A DNA stretch of 64,000 bases from Pseudomonas putida (GTDB lineage: Bacteria; Pseudomonadota; Gammaproteobacteria; Pseudomonadales; Pseudomonadaceae), in assembly GCF_001636055.1 (NCBI RefSeq), contig NZ_CP011789.1:1798001-1862000 (forward strand), written 5' to 3'. Under the pieces are notes generated by a model. That model did not search any database. It saw nothing but the letters and a program-made list of their open reading frames with translations, and was not told where the DNA came from. Made by a program: the position numbers and the translations under genes. Shown in pieces: positions 27,544 to 36,608 of this stretch. How positions within the stretch are numbered: position 1 is the first letter of the stretch; the number at the start of each line of letters is the position of its first letter.

Positions 27544-28725
27544 ATGGAAGTGCTAGAGAATGAGTCGTTAGCAACTCTCGACCCGCAGCAGAAAGCAGAG
27601 CTGATACCTCTGCAATACATCGAGACGATCAGTGATCCGATAAAAACAGAGCAGCAACCTGGGTTGATCTTCAGCCGCGAAAACCTGCTGGTGATCAAAC
27701 GCTACGTCAAGGCCGTGGATTCGTTTCCGGGCGCATCGGAGCCAATCAGCGAGTGGATCGACTTCGTGAAGCTGGGCGTGGATGGCGAGGGGGTTAGTAG
27801 TTTTATCTCCGACTTGAACCAGCATGCCGAAGGGTGGGAGCCATTAGAGCGCGAAACTCAAGCCCTTAGCGTGAAACTGGAAAATTTCGCGCAGACGTTC
27901 GCCACCGAAGGCGCGCTGCTCGTGAGTGAAATCCGCAGTATGCACGGCAATAGTCTCTCCGATATCGAGGATGCGGTGTTGGAGCAACTGGAGACAGTAC
28001 CGCTTGATGAAAACGAACGTACGCTTAAGGCTGAATCCATCCACGGCGCGATCGAGGATATCAAAGAGCTGATCGACAGGATATCGAAGGATATTGATCA
28101 GGTTCAAACGCGTGCAGATCGCTTCTATAAGGATGTCGAAGATACTTTGCTGCCAAAGTTGGCAGGGCTGGATTCGACGCTTGACATTGCCGGTGCCGGC
28201 GAGAGGGCAGCAGCGCTTGCAGACAGCTTGCGAGTATTGGACGAGGAAATCGAGTATCACTCTTCGGTCATTTCCGGCTTCACGGGCTTTACCCTGTTTG
28301 GGCTGACATTTTCCCCCCTGGGGGTTGGGCTAACTTACTCGCTGTTCGGTGATCTGGCAAAGCGTGCGAAACAAAATAAGCAGAACCTGCAGCAACGTCG
28401 CGAAGAGTTGGTGATGGAGATGCAATCGTTTACCCCGCAGTTGGCGAACCTGGCCACACTGTCGGGTCTGCTCAATGACATCAAGGGCCGACTCAAAGAG
28501 GTCAATACGGCCGCCTGGAACTTGCGCTACGTTATCCGCACCTTGAGTGACCATACAAAAGTCTCGACTGAGGAACTTGACCTGCTCGATACCCATGTCA
28601 GCGTGGAACGATTTGCGCGTCGGATCGATCGTGTGGTTCGCCCGTGGCACAAGATTGGCAATATTTCGCACGAGTTGGCATTGATTTTTAACGACGTCAT
28701 GAAAAGTTTTAATCAGGAGGATTGA
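27544..28725 (+). CDS. XaxA-like subunit of a binary alpha-pore-forming toxin
   Basis: A 393-residue protein matching the alpha-xenorhabdolysin family subunit A (XaxA/YaxA), which with subunit B forms large pores in eukaryotic membranes. No Sec signal is present. The protein is almost all long amphipathic helices. One hydrophobic, glycine-rich segment at about residues 241-268 (SVISGFTGFTLFGLTFSPLG...) interrupts a long helical pair, the layout of the XaxA membrane-associated tip. Helical heptads flank it (residues 160-240 and 269-330). AAGGA precedes the ATG. The next gene starts one base after the stop, behind AGGAGG. Base composition is clearly lower in GC than both flanks and codon use differs, suggesting acquisition. 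Confidence 0.85.
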   Translation: MEVLENESLATLDPQQKAELIPLQYIETISDPIKTEQQPGLIFSRENLLVIKRYVKAVDSFPGASEPISEWIDFVKLGVDGEGVSSFISDLNQHAEGWEPLERETQALSVKLENFAQTFATEGALLVSEIRSMHGNSLSDIEDAVLEQLETVPLDENERTLKAESIHGAIEDIKELIDRISKDIDQVQTRADRFYKDVEDTLLPKLAGLDSTLDIAGAGERAAALADSLRVLDEEIEYHSSVISGFTGFTLFGLTFSPLGVGLTYSLFGDLAKRAKQNKQNLQQRREELVMEMQSFTPQLANLATLSGLLNDIKGRLKEVNTAAWNLRYVIRTLSDHTKVSTEELDLLDTHVSVERFARRIDRVVRPWHKIGNISHELALIFNDVMKSFNQED

Positions 28726-28726
28726 T

Positions 28727-29704
28727 ATGGATATTAGCAGCCCGATACTTGTGAAGTACCCCGATGTGTCTGCAATGCGATTGATGCAAGGTGAAATTTC
28801 CAAGTTTGTAAATATGAAGGCAAAACATCTGAGCTCGTCCATCCGGGAGAACGTCTCGGATTTGCTGAGGCTGCTCAGGGAGTGCGACGCTCAAATGAAA
28901 GACCAGGTATTGAGTGCCACGCTCAATCTTGCGCACCAGAATTGGTCGGAGATAAATGCCGCAGCCGTGAGTTCGCAAAATGGCCAGAACCAAGGCATCA
29001 AGAAAGATATCGAAGACGAGCTGGTGCGTCTGCGGGGTCGCTTGAAGGCGTCGTTGCAGGTGTTGAACCAACGAGTCAGCGCAATACAGGTTTATCGCCT
29101 GTCGGAATTGGAGGAGCGCCGTTCACAGCTGGCAGGGACCAAGGAACGTATACAAGCCAGTGTCGACCACCTGCTGGAAGTGGTTGCAGGCATGGAGCGT
29201 CAAAAGAACGAGCTGGACCAGATCATCAAGACGTTCGAAGTGCCAACGCTGTTCAGTATTATCAAGGGCATGATTCCGACAGAGGAGGAAGTGGACCTGT
29301 TGTTGAGCAGCATCAAGAACCCCACGGTGAGCCCTGAACTGGTGAAGGCAGCCGTCAAGAAGTTCGAGGCCAATCTGGATGTCATAGGCGAAGGACGCAA
29401 GTTCTCGGATCTTGTGTCAGCCCGGGCGACGTGTGTCGGGCAGATTGCCGAACAGCGACAGGCATTGTCGTCGTTGCAGAGTTTGTTGCAACAGGCTGTT
29501 CAAGAACATGACGAACTGGTCACTGCTGGCAATGTCGACAGTTGGCGTGATCGCTGGGTACTGGAAGCCCAAAAGCTGACGACGACTTGGCAGAGTCATC
29601 AGGCTGCTGCAGAACAGGCGACTGAATTGGGCTCGCTCGGCAATGCCCTCATGGCGTTGTCCGTCTACCTGGCGGAGGTTCGCCGCAACTTCGAGACCGT
29701 CTGA
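28727..29704 (+). CDS. XaxB-like subunit of a binary alpha-pore-forming toxin
   Basis: A 325-residue partner of the preceding gene, with the size and order of XaxB/YaxB (subunit B, which inserts the membrane-spanning helix). Helix prediction by eye gives two very long coiled-coil segments (about residues 90-168 and 205-265). These flank a short hydrophobic hairpin at about 168-184 (KTFEVPTLFSIIKGMIP) that fits the membrane-inserting tip. There is no signal peptide or lipobox, so release by lysis or a dedicated export route is implied. Its Shine-Dalgarno AGGAGG (28715-28720) lies in the last codons of the A gene, so synthesis of the two subunits is coupled. It ends 22 bases before the convergent icp gene. 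Confidence 0.83.
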   Translation: MDISSPILVKYPDVSAMRLMQGEISKFVNMKAKHLSSSIRENVSDLLRLLRECDAQMKDQVLSATLNLAHQNWSEINAAAVSSQNGQNQGIKKDIEDELVRLRGRLKASLQVLNQRVSAIQVYRLSELEERRSQLAGTKERIQASVDHLLEVVAGMERQKNELDQIIKTFEVPTLFSIIKGMIPTEEEVDLLLSSIKNPTVSPELVKAAVKKFEANLDVIGEGRKFSDLVSARATCVGQIAEQRQALSSLQSLLQQAVQEHDELVTAGNVDSWRDRWVLEAQKLTTTWQSHQAAAEQATELGSLGNALMALSVYLAEVRRNFETV

Positions 29705-29725
29705 GCGCATGCATCGCTCCAGGTT

Positions 29726-30118
29726 TCAACGTACGGTTATCTGGCATTCGAAGGTTTGTACGGGCGCGACTTCAGGGGCCCAGGGTTGTTGGTAGATCAG
29801 GGCCAGCGTGGCAGTACCCTCGGCCTTGGCCTGGAAGCGCCAGTTTGACAGGCCTGCACTGCCGACGATACCGGCCTCTTCCGGAGTGCTGTAGACCTCT
29901 GGCCCCAGGCTGCGTAGTACGCTTGAGGCTGGGTCCTTGAGCGTCCAGCGATAGCCGGTGGAAGGGTTGCTGGCCAGCGACAGCGATAGAGTCTGACCGA
30001 CTTGCAGGCGCTTCGGACATTCGCTGTCGGCATCCAGCTCGACGGTTTGCCGCGGTTGCTGCGCGCAGGCAGCGAGCAAGCTGAGACTCAAGGGGAGCAG
30101 CAGGCGGGAGAGGGTCAT
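29726..30118 (-). CDS. icp: Chagasin-type (I42) cysteine protease inhibitor lipoprotein
   Basis: A 130-residue lipoprotein with signal peptide MTLSRLLLPLSLSLLAAC and lipobox L-A-A-C, so it is lipid-anchored in the envelope. The mature domain matches peptidase inhibitor family I42 (chagasin/ICP). Inhibitory loop motif NPSTGYRW (about residues 51-58) corresponds to NPTTGY, a GSAG turn lies near 85-90, and QPWAP near the end corresponds to the family's RPW loop. It inhibits papain-like cysteine proteases in characterised members. Located directly downstream of the Lon-type protease, in the order seen for P. aeruginosa PA0778-PA0779. Confidence 0.9.
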   Translation of the reverse strand: MTLSRLLLPLSLSLLAACAQQPRQTVELDADSECPKRLQVGQTLSLSLASNPSTGYRWTLKDPASSVLRSLGPEVYSTPEEAGIVGSAGLSNWRFQAKAEGTATLALIYQQPWAPEVAPVQTFECQITVR

Positions 30119-30172
30119 GGTGGCTCCTGAGGCGGACGATGGCCTGAGGATAACCGATGCGCTTGTGTATGT

Positions 30173-30224
30173 GGGCTCTGAGGGGCCATCGCGGGCTTGC
30201 CCTGCGATGGCCCCTCGGAGCCCT
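30173..30224. repeat. Long hairpin (REP-like) between lon2 and icp
   Basis: GGGCTCTGAGGGGCCATCGC (30173-30192) and GCGATGGCCCCTCGGAGCCC (30204-30223) form a 20-base stem with one G-T wobble and a loop containing the REP core gggcttgccc. It lies just after the lon-type gene on the minus strand and can end its transcription or protect its 3' end. Confidence 0.75.
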
Positions 30225-30231
30225 GTGTTTA

Positions 30232-32652
30232 TCAGAACAACACTTTCGCCACGTCGGCAAAGCGCTTGGCGAAATGCACCGTCAGCCCTTCGCGCAGGTA
30301 GTCGGGCAGTTCCTCGAAGTCCCCACGGTTCGCCTCCGGCAGGATCAGCTCGAAGATCTTCTGCCGCTTGGCGGCGATCACCTTCTCGCGTACCCCGCCA
30401 ATCGGTAGCACCTGCCCGGTCAGCGTCAGTTCACCCGTCATCGCCACGCCTTTTTTCGGTGCCTGGTCGCGCGCCAGTGACAGCAGGGCGCTGGCCATGG
30501 TCACGCCAGCGCTGGGGCCGTCCTTGGGCGTGGCGCCTTCGGGTACGTGCAGGTGGATGAACGCTTCGTTGAAGAAGCCTGGGTCGCCGCCGTACTGCTT
30601 GAGGTTTGCGCTGACGTAGCTGTAGGCGATCTCTGCGGACTCCTTCATCACGTCCCCCAGCTTGCCGGTGAGCTTGAAGCCGCGGTTGAGCGTATGAATG
30701 CGTGTTGCCTCGATCGGTAGGGTGGCGCCACCCATACTGGTCCAGGCAAGGCCTGTGATCACGCCCTTGCCCGCCAGCACTTGCTCGCTGCGGAACACCG
30801 GCATGCCCAGTGCTGCCTCGAGGTCCTTGGTGCCGATCTTGAGCTTGGCATCCGGGTTCTCCAGTAGCTTGACCACTGCCTTGCGCACCAGCTTGCCGAG
30901 CTGTTTCTCCAGTTGACGCACGCCAGCCTCGCGGGCGTAGCCTTCGATCACCAGGCGCAGGGCGCTGTCGCTGATGCTCAGGCTGGTCTTGGCAACGCCA
31001 GCCTTGTCCAGCTGCTTGGGCCACAGGTGGCGTTTGGCAATGGCCAGCTTCTCTTCGGTGATATAGCCCGACAGGCGAATCACTTCCATGCGGTCGAGCA
31101 GCGGGCCGGGGATCGAATCCAAGGTGTTGGCAGTGCAGACGAACAGCACCTTCGACAGGTCCAGACGCAGGTCCAGGTAGTGGTCGAGGAAGTCGACGTT
31201 CTGCTCCGGATCCAGGGTTTCGAGCAGTGCCGAGGCGGGGTCGCCCTGGTAGCTCTGGCCCATCTTGTCGATCTCGTCGAGCATGATCACCGGGTTCATC
31301 ACCTCGACATCCTTCAGCGCCTGTACCAGTTTGCCGGGTTGGGCGCCGATGTAGGTACGACGGTGACCCTTGATCTCGGCTTCGTCGCGCATGCCGCCGA
31401 CACTGAAGCGGTAGAAGGGGCGCCCCAGGGATTCGGCGATGGATTTGCCGATGCTGGTCTTGCCAACACCCGGCGGGCCGACCAGCAGTACGATCGAGCC
31501 GCTGATCTCGCCTTTCCAGGCACCGACGGCGAGGAACTCGAGGATGCGCTCCTTGATATCGTCAAGCCCGGCGTGGTGCTGGTCGAGCACTTTGCGTGCG
31601 TGCTTGAGGTCGAGCTTGTCCTGGCCGTATACCCCCCAGGGCAGCGCGGTGGCCCATTCGAGGTAGTTGCGGGTCACAGCGTATTCCGGCGAGCCGGTTT
31701 CGAGGATCGCCAGCTTGCCCATTTCCTCGTCGATGCGCTTTTTAGCCTGCTCGGGCAGGGTCTTGCCTTGCAGGCGCTGTTCGAACTGTTCGAGGTCGGC
31801 GCTGCGGTCGTCCTTGGTCAGGCCCAGCTCCTGCTGGATGACCTTGAGCTGTTCCTTGAGGAAGAACTCGCGCTGATGCTCGCCGATCTGCCGGTTCACT
31901 TCGGCGGAAATCTCGTTCTGCAACCGCGCAACCTCCACTTCCTTGCGCAGCATCGGCAGGACCTTCTCCATGCGCTTGAGCATGGGGACGCAGTCGAGCA
32001 CTTCCTGCAACTGGTTGCCGGTGGCAGAGGTCAGGGCAGCGGCGAAGTCGGTGAGGGGCGAGGGGTCGTTGGGGCTGAAGCGGTTGAGATAGTTCTTCAG
32101 CTCTTCGCTGTACAGCGGATTGAGCGGCAACAGTTCCTTGATCGCATTGATCAGGGCCATGCCGTAGGCCTTGACCTCGTCGGTGGGCTGCGCGGGCTGG
32201 TGCGGGTACTCGACTTCGACCAGATAGGGTGGTCGATGGTGCTTGAGCCAGGTGCGGATGCGTACGCGGGTCAGGCCCTGGGCGACGAACTGCAGCTTGC
32301 CGTTCTCGCGGCTGGCATGGTGCACCTTGACCAGGGTGCCGTACTCCGGCAACGCCTTGGTGTCGAAGTGGCGGTGGTCTTCGGGCGGCGTGTCCATGAA
32401 GAACAGGGCCAGGGAATGATGATCGGTCTTGGCGACCAGGTCGAGGGTTTCGGCCCAGGGTTCCTCGTTGACAATCACCGGCAGCACTTGCGCGGGGAAG
32501 AACGGGCGGTTGTGGATCGGGATCACATAGACCTTGTCCGGCAGTTGCTGGCCGGGCAGGGCAAGGGCGCGGCTGGTCTCGGCCTTGGCCTCGAGGTGTT
32601 CGATTTCGCTGTGTGCGTCGGGGTGTTCGGGGAAATCCTGCTGGTCGCTCAT
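30232..32652 (-). CDS. asrA: Second Lon-type ATP-dependent protease (AsrA-like)
   Basis: An 806-residue Lon family protease. An N-terminal LAN domain (YVIPIHNRPFFPAQVLPVIV) is followed by a long helical region, the AAA+ module with Walker A GPPGVGKTS (about residues 388-396) and Walker B PVIMLDEIDKMG, and a C-terminal peptidase with Ser in KDGPSAGVTMA (about 713) and Lys in REKVIAAKR (about 756). It is not next to clpX/hupB, the usual site of the housekeeping lon, so it is the second paralogue. In P. aeruginosa the equivalent (AsrA) is induced by aminoglycosides and triggers a heat-shock response. It is followed by the icp inhibitor gene. Confidence 0.92.
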   Translation of the reverse strand: MSDQQDFPEHPDAHSEIEHLEAKAETSRALALPGQQLPDKVYVIPIHNRPFFPAQVLPVIVNEEPWAETLDLVAKTDHHSLALFFMDTPPEDHRHFDTKALPEYGTLVKVHHASRENGKLQFVAQGLTRVRIRTWLKHHRPPYLVEVEYPHQPAQPTDEVKAYGMALINAIKELLPLNPLYSEELKNYLNRFSPNDPSPLTDFAAALTSATGNQLQEVLDCVPMLKRMEKVLPMLRKEVEVARLQNEISAEVNRQIGEHQREFFLKEQLKVIQQELGLTKDDRSADLEQFEQRLQGKTLPEQAKKRIDEEMGKLAILETGSPEYAVTRNYLEWATALPWGVYGQDKLDLKHARKVLDQHHAGLDDIKERILEFLAVGAWKGEISGSIVLLVGPPGVGKTSIGKSIAESLGRPFYRFSVGGMRDEAEIKGHRRTYIGAQPGKLVQALKDVEVMNPVIMLDEIDKMGQSYQGDPASALLETLDPEQNVDFLDHYLDLRLDLSKVLFVCTANTLDSIPGPLLDRMEVIRLSGYITEEKLAIAKRHLWPKQLDKAGVAKTSLSISDSALRLVIEGYAREAGVRQLEKQLGKLVRKAVVKLLENPDAKLKIGTKDLEAALGMPVFRSEQVLAGKGVITGLAWTSMGGATLPIEATRIHTLNRGFKLTGKLGDVMKESAEIAYSYVSANLKQYGGDPGFFNEAFIHLHVPEGATPKDGPSAGVTMASALLSLARDQAPKKGVAMTGELTLTGQVLPIGGVREKVIAAKRQKIFELILPEANRGDFEELPDYLREGLTVHFAKRFADVAKVLF

Positions 32653-32788
32653 GGGGCACCTGCGTGAATGACTATGGTGCTTAGATGGGGCGGGGAGGGA
32701 TGGGTTTCAATGGTAGACGAAGGCAGGAGGGGGGAGGCTTTCATCTTTGCCGGCCGGTGCCGTGCCGCTCGCGGGCCTGCCCGCGAAG

Positions 32789-32810
32789 GCGGCGGTGTGG
32801 CCACCGCCGC
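32789..32810 (-). terminator. Hairpin after gcd
   Basis: GCGGCGGTG-TGGC-CACCGCCGC, a perfect 9-base stem with a 4-base loop, 10 bases beyond the gcd stop. A REP core (cgcgggcctgcccgcg) adjoins it at 32770-32785. No T run follows on the minus strand. Confidence 0.6.
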
Positions 32811-32819
32811 AGTCGAGGC

Positions 32820-35231
32820 TTACTCAGCCAGTTTGTAAGCGATGATGTAGTCGCCCATCTTGGTGCCTAGCGAGCCATGTCCTCCGGCCACGATCAGCAC
32901 ATACTGCTTGCCGTCCTTGCCCGTGTAGGTCATTGGCGTGGCCTGGCCACCGGCTGGCAGGCGAGCGCTCCACAGTTCCTTGCCGTTGTGCACGTCATAG
33001 GCGCGCAGGTACTGGTCCAGGGTGCCGCTGAGGAAGCCCACGCCACCGGCGGTGACGATCGAGCCACCCATGCTTGGTACACCCACCGGCAAGCCGATCG
33101 GTACAGGGGTGCTGTCACGGGTGGTGCCGTTCTTGCGTTTCCACACCACCTTGTTGGTGAACAGGTCGATAGCGGCCACATAACCCCAGGCCGGTGCCTG
33201 GCACGGCACGCCCAATGGCGACATGAACGGGTGCATGGTCACGGCATACGGGGCGCCGGTGTTCGGCTGCACGCCGCTGGTCTCGCTTTCGCGCTTGCTG
33301 CCTTCGGCTACCTGCTCGCGCGGGATCATCTTCGACACGAACGCCATGTAGTTCGGCGAGGTGAACAGCAACTGACGCACCGGGTCGACCGACACGCTGC
33401 CCCAGTTGAACACGCCGACGTTGCCGGGATACACCAGTGAGCCCTGCTCGGACGGCGGGGTGTACTGGCCTTCGTAGCGCAGCTCGCGGAACTGGATGCG
33501 GCACAGCATCTGGTCGAATGGCGTGGCGCCCCACATGGCCTGTTCGGTCAGCTCGGGGCCGAGCAGGTTGAGGTCGGAGCGGGCCTGGGTCGGCGCCGTG
33601 TGATCGCCCTTGACCGCGCCTTGCGGTACCGGGATCTCGCGGATCGGCACGATCGGGGTGCCGTCACGACGGTCGAGCACGTACAGGCTGCCCTGCTTGG
33701 TCGGCACGATGACCGCAGGCTTCACGCCATCGTCGGTCTTCAGGTGCACCAGGGTGGGCTGGCTGCCCACGTCCATGTCCCACAGATCGTGGTGGGTGAA
33801 CTGGTAGTTCCAGCGTGCCTTGCCGGTGGCCAGGTCCAGGGCGACCACGCCAGCGCTGTACTTCTCGGCGCCTGGGGTGCGGTCGGCGCCCCATTGGTCA
33901 GGGGTCTGGTTGCCCAACGGCAGGTAGATCATGCCCAGGTCTTCATCGACGCTGGCCAGCGACCACATGTTCGCCGAGTTGCGGCTGTAGGTCTTGCCCG
34001 GCGCCAGCGGCTTGGTGTCGTCGGGGTTATTGCTGTCCCAGTTCCACACCAGGCGGCCGTCGTGCACGTCGTAGGCGCGGATCACGCCGGACGGTTCGTT
34101 GGTCGACTCGTTGTCGGTGACATGCCCTCCGATGATCACCAGGTCACGGGTGATCGCCGCTGGCGAGGTGGAGTAGTAGCCGCCGGCGGTGAATGGGCCG
34201 ATGCCGGTGGTCAGGTCGATCGCACCCTGGTTGGCGAAGCCTTCGCAGACCTTGCCGTTGTCGGCGTTGATCGCGATCAGGCGGGCATCGGCAGTGGGCA
34301 GGTAGAGGCGTCGTGGGCAGGTCTGGGCAACGACCTGGCCGGCATCGGAGATCTTCGGCGCAGGGCTGCCGTCACGGCTGACGTAGCGGTTCTCGTCATA
34401 GTACGAAACGCCGCGGCAGGTCATGTGGGCGAAGCCCTTGAAGGTCTTGACCGGGCTCTTGACCTGCGGGTCGAAGCGCCAGATTTCGGCACCGGTGTCC
34501 GGGTCCAGGGCCAGCACCTTGCTGTGCGCGGTGCAGGCATAGATCATGCCGTTGGCCTTGAGTGGGGTGTTCTCGTTGGTCAGTTCGACCGGGTCGTTTT
34601 CGGTCGGCAGGTCGCCGGTGCGAATGCGCCAGGCTTCTTCCAGGCGATAAGCGTTCTGCGGAGTGATCTGGCGCAGGGGCGAGTAGCGGTCGCCGTGTTC
34701 GGTGCGCCCGTAGGCCTGCCATTCGCCGTCCGGCATGGAAGGCGCTGCACTGGCCATTTCGCTGCTGTCACGCCCCAATTCGCCGAAGATCTCCCCGGGA
34801 TGGGTGAACTGGCTACCGACCGCGGTTGCGCCGGAGGCGACTACGGCGGCGGCCAGAAGGGCGCCGTTGACCTTCGAGGCAGGCCCAAGCAGCGGGCTGC
34901 GCGCCCAGGGCAGCAGCAGGACCACGCCAAGGGCGAACCAGATGGCCAGGCGTGGCACCAGTTGCCACCAGTCCAGGCCCACTTCCCACAGCGCCCAGGC
35001 GGTGCTGGCCAGCAGCACCAGGCCATACAGGCCAAGGCCGATGCGGCGCAGGGCGATCAGGAGGATGCCCGAAAGGGCAAAGCCGATCCCGCCGATCAGG
35101 TAGTACAGGGATCCGCCCAGCTGGCTCAGCTTGATACCGCCTGCGATCAGGGCCAGGCCCATCAGCAACAGCAGCACGCCTACGAGGCGCGGTAGCCAGC
35201 GGGTTCCATTCTTGGCACCGTCAGTGCTCAT
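32820..35231 (-). CDS. gcd: Membrane-bound PQQ glucose dehydrogenase
   Basis: Gcd (803 residues) oxidises glucose to gluconolactone in the periplasm and passes electrons to ubiquinone; the cofactor is pyrroloquinoline quinone. The N-terminal 140 residues carry five membrane helices (for example LVGVLLLLMGLALIAGGIKL, LYYLIGGIGFALSGILLIAL and LYGLVLLASTAWALW). The rest is the eight-bladed propeller, with repeats such as GEWQAYGRTEHGDRYSPLRQIT, TPLKANGMIYACTAHSKVLALDPDTGAEIWRF and LATGKARWNYQFTHHDLWDMD. It is followed upstream by the OprB porin gene in the same orientation, forming a glucose oxidation/uptake set. PQQ synthesis genes are not in the window. Confidence 0.97.
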   Translation of the reverse strand: MSTDGAKNGTRWLPRLVGVLLLLMGLALIAGGIKLSQLGGSLYYLIGGIGFALSGILLIALRRIGLGLYGLVLLASTAWALWEVGLDWWQLVPRLAIWFALGVVLLLPWARSPLLGPASKVNGALLAAAVVASGATAVGSQFTHPGEIFGELGRDSSEMASAAPSMPDGEWQAYGRTEHGDRYSPLRQITPQNAYRLEEAWRIRTGDLPTENDPVELTNENTPLKANGMIYACTAHSKVLALDPDTGAEIWRFDPQVKSPVKTFKGFAHMTCRGVSYYDENRYVSRDGSPAPKISDAGQVVAQTCPRRLYLPTADARLIAINADNGKVCEGFANQGAIDLTTGIGPFTAGGYYSTSPAAITRDLVIIGGHVTDNESTNEPSGVIRAYDVHDGRLVWNWDSNNPDDTKPLAPGKTYSRNSANMWSLASVDEDLGMIYLPLGNQTPDQWGADRTPGAEKYSAGVVALDLATGKARWNYQFTHHDLWDMDVGSQPTLVHLKTDDGVKPAVIVPTKQGSLYVLDRRDGTPIVPIREIPVPQGAVKGDHTAPTQARSDLNLLGPELTEQAMWGATPFDQMLCRIQFRELRYEGQYTPPSEQGSLVYPGNVGVFNWGSVSVDPVRQLLFTSPNYMAFVSKMIPREQVAEGSKRESETSGVQPNTGAPYAVTMHPFMSPLGVPCQAPAWGYVAAIDLFTNKVVWKRKNGTTRDSTPVPIGLPVGVPSMGGSIVTAGGVGFLSGTLDQYLRAYDVHNGKELWSARLPAGGQATPMTYTGKDGKQYVLIVAGGHGSLGTKMGDYIIAYKLAE

Positions 35232-35261
35232 CGCATGTTCTCCGTTCGTTCAAGGTTGGGT

Positions 35262-36608
35262 TCAGAAACTGCTCTGGATCTTCAGGCCGCCGATCAGCGC
35301 GTCATCGACCTGCGACACCCCGCCCGGATGGCGGATGTACTGCAGGTTAGGACGCACGGTGAGCCAGTCCGCCAGGTGAATGCCGTAGTAGAGTTCGGCG
35401 CTGTATTCGGTGTCCTGGACGGGCAGGAAGCCGGGATTGTCGTAGTCGACGACAGCGTTGGCCTGGTTGGCCAGGCGCGCGTTCTTGCGGTAGGCGGGGT
35501 TGACGTGCACGCGGGCGAGGGCGAAACCGATGTCGTCCTTGGCGCGGGCATCGAAGGGCCCCTTGTACACCACACCTGCCTGAACATAGTTGTCGATGGC
35601 ATTGGTCTTCTTGTCATGCATCGTTGCATTGGCGAACAGGCTCAGCCCGCGCGAGGCGTCCGAGGCGCGAGAGGTCACCTGCTGCTGGGCGCCGAGCCAG
35701 AGACCATGCTTGCTGGCGCTGCTGCGGTAAGCCTGGCCGCTCAAGGTCGCCGGTTGGCCGTTGCCGTCCTTGTAAACATCCTGTGCCTTGGCATTACTGT
35801 AGTAGTAGCCGGCGCGATATTCCCCTTTCAGACCATTGACCCTTGGGGTCCACACCAGTTCGATCGGCATCAGCGCACCTTGCGTACCGCTGCCACTGAG
35901 CTTGAAGCCATTGCCGGATTCAAGGTTGGAGGGATTCTGTTCGAAGACGCCGACCTGCGCGTATAGGTCGTCAGCGAGGTTGTACTTCACCCGCAGCGCC
36001 CACTGGCTGACCGGCCAGTTGTACCAGATGCCACCCACCCAGTTGCCCACCTGCGAGCCACAGAACGCCAGGTTCTGGAAGTCGCAGGGGAAGCTGTTGA
36101 AGTCCTCGCCTTCACCGAAGCGGCCGACCTTCACGTCCAGTGCGCCATCGAAGTATTTCTGCTTGATCCACATTTGTGTCAGGCGCCAGGTTTCGCCGCG
36201 GCCCCAGACTTCCTGGGCGGAGGTGAAACCTCCCACGCGCGGGTCGTTGATCCGGTCGTTGCTGATGTTCTGGCCGTGGCGTTCGGTGACCGTCAGCTGG
36301 AATTCGCTGTCGTGCCAGCCGAGGATCTTTTGCAGGTCCAGATGGGCGCCCAGGGTGAACTGGTCGCTGTAGCGTGCGGTGCGATCGTGATCGAAACCGC
36401 CGTGCAGGTTACTGCCCATTTCGCCGGTGTAGCCGAAGGTAAAGTCGTAGCCCTGCGCCTGGAGTGCGGTGCGGGTACCGCCCCAGTCACCGAACATCCA
36501 GGGTGAGTCATTGGCGAAGGGCGCGTCGGCGCTGGCGCTGGGCGAAAAGCCGCTGAGCAGGGCGGTGAGGGCGAGGCCCGGGTATGGATTCTTCGGCAGT
36601 TGAAGCAT
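35262..36608 (-). CDS. oprB: Carbohydrate-selective porin, OprB family
   Basis: A 448-residue outer-membrane porin of the OprB family (16-strand barrel, glucose and other sugars). The signal peptide is MLQLPKNPYPGLALTALLSGFSPSASA before DAPFANDSPWMFGDWGGTRTALQAQGYDF, the typical OprB mature N-terminus (GDWGG..R..L...G). The C-terminus ends IGGLKIQSSF with the terminal Phe needed for barrel insertion. It lies 30 bases upstream of gcd on the same strand, so cotranscription is likely and glucose is the probable substrate. It is likely a second OprB paralogue, since the main one usually sits with the gts ABC transporter. Confidence 0.93.
   Translation of the reverse strand: MLQLPKNPYPGLALTALLSGFSPSASADAPFANDSPWMFGDWGGTRTALQAQGYDFTFGYTGEMGSNLHGGFDHDRTARYSDQFTLGAHLDLQKILGWHDSEFQLTVTERHGQNISNDRINDPRVGGFTSAQEVWGRGETWRLTQMWIKQKYFDGALDVKVGRFGEGEDFNSFPCDFQNLAFCGSQVGNWVGGIWYNWPVSQWALRVKYNLADDLYAQVGVFEQNPSNLESGNGFKLSGSGTQGALMPIELVWTPRVNGLKGEYRAGYYYSNAKAQDVYKDGNGQPATLSGQAYRSSASKHGLWLGAQQQVTSRASDASRGLSLFANATMHDKKTNAIDNYVQAGVVYKGPFDARAKDDIGFALARVHVNPAYRKNARLANQANAVVDYDNPGFLPVQDTEYSAELYYGIHLADWLTVRPNLQYIRHPGGVSQVDDALIGGLKIQSSF

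Noticed and set aside
34396..34722. Open frames antisense to gcd
   Set aside because: They are mirror frames of the conserved gcd coding sequence, Arg-rich and without start context.
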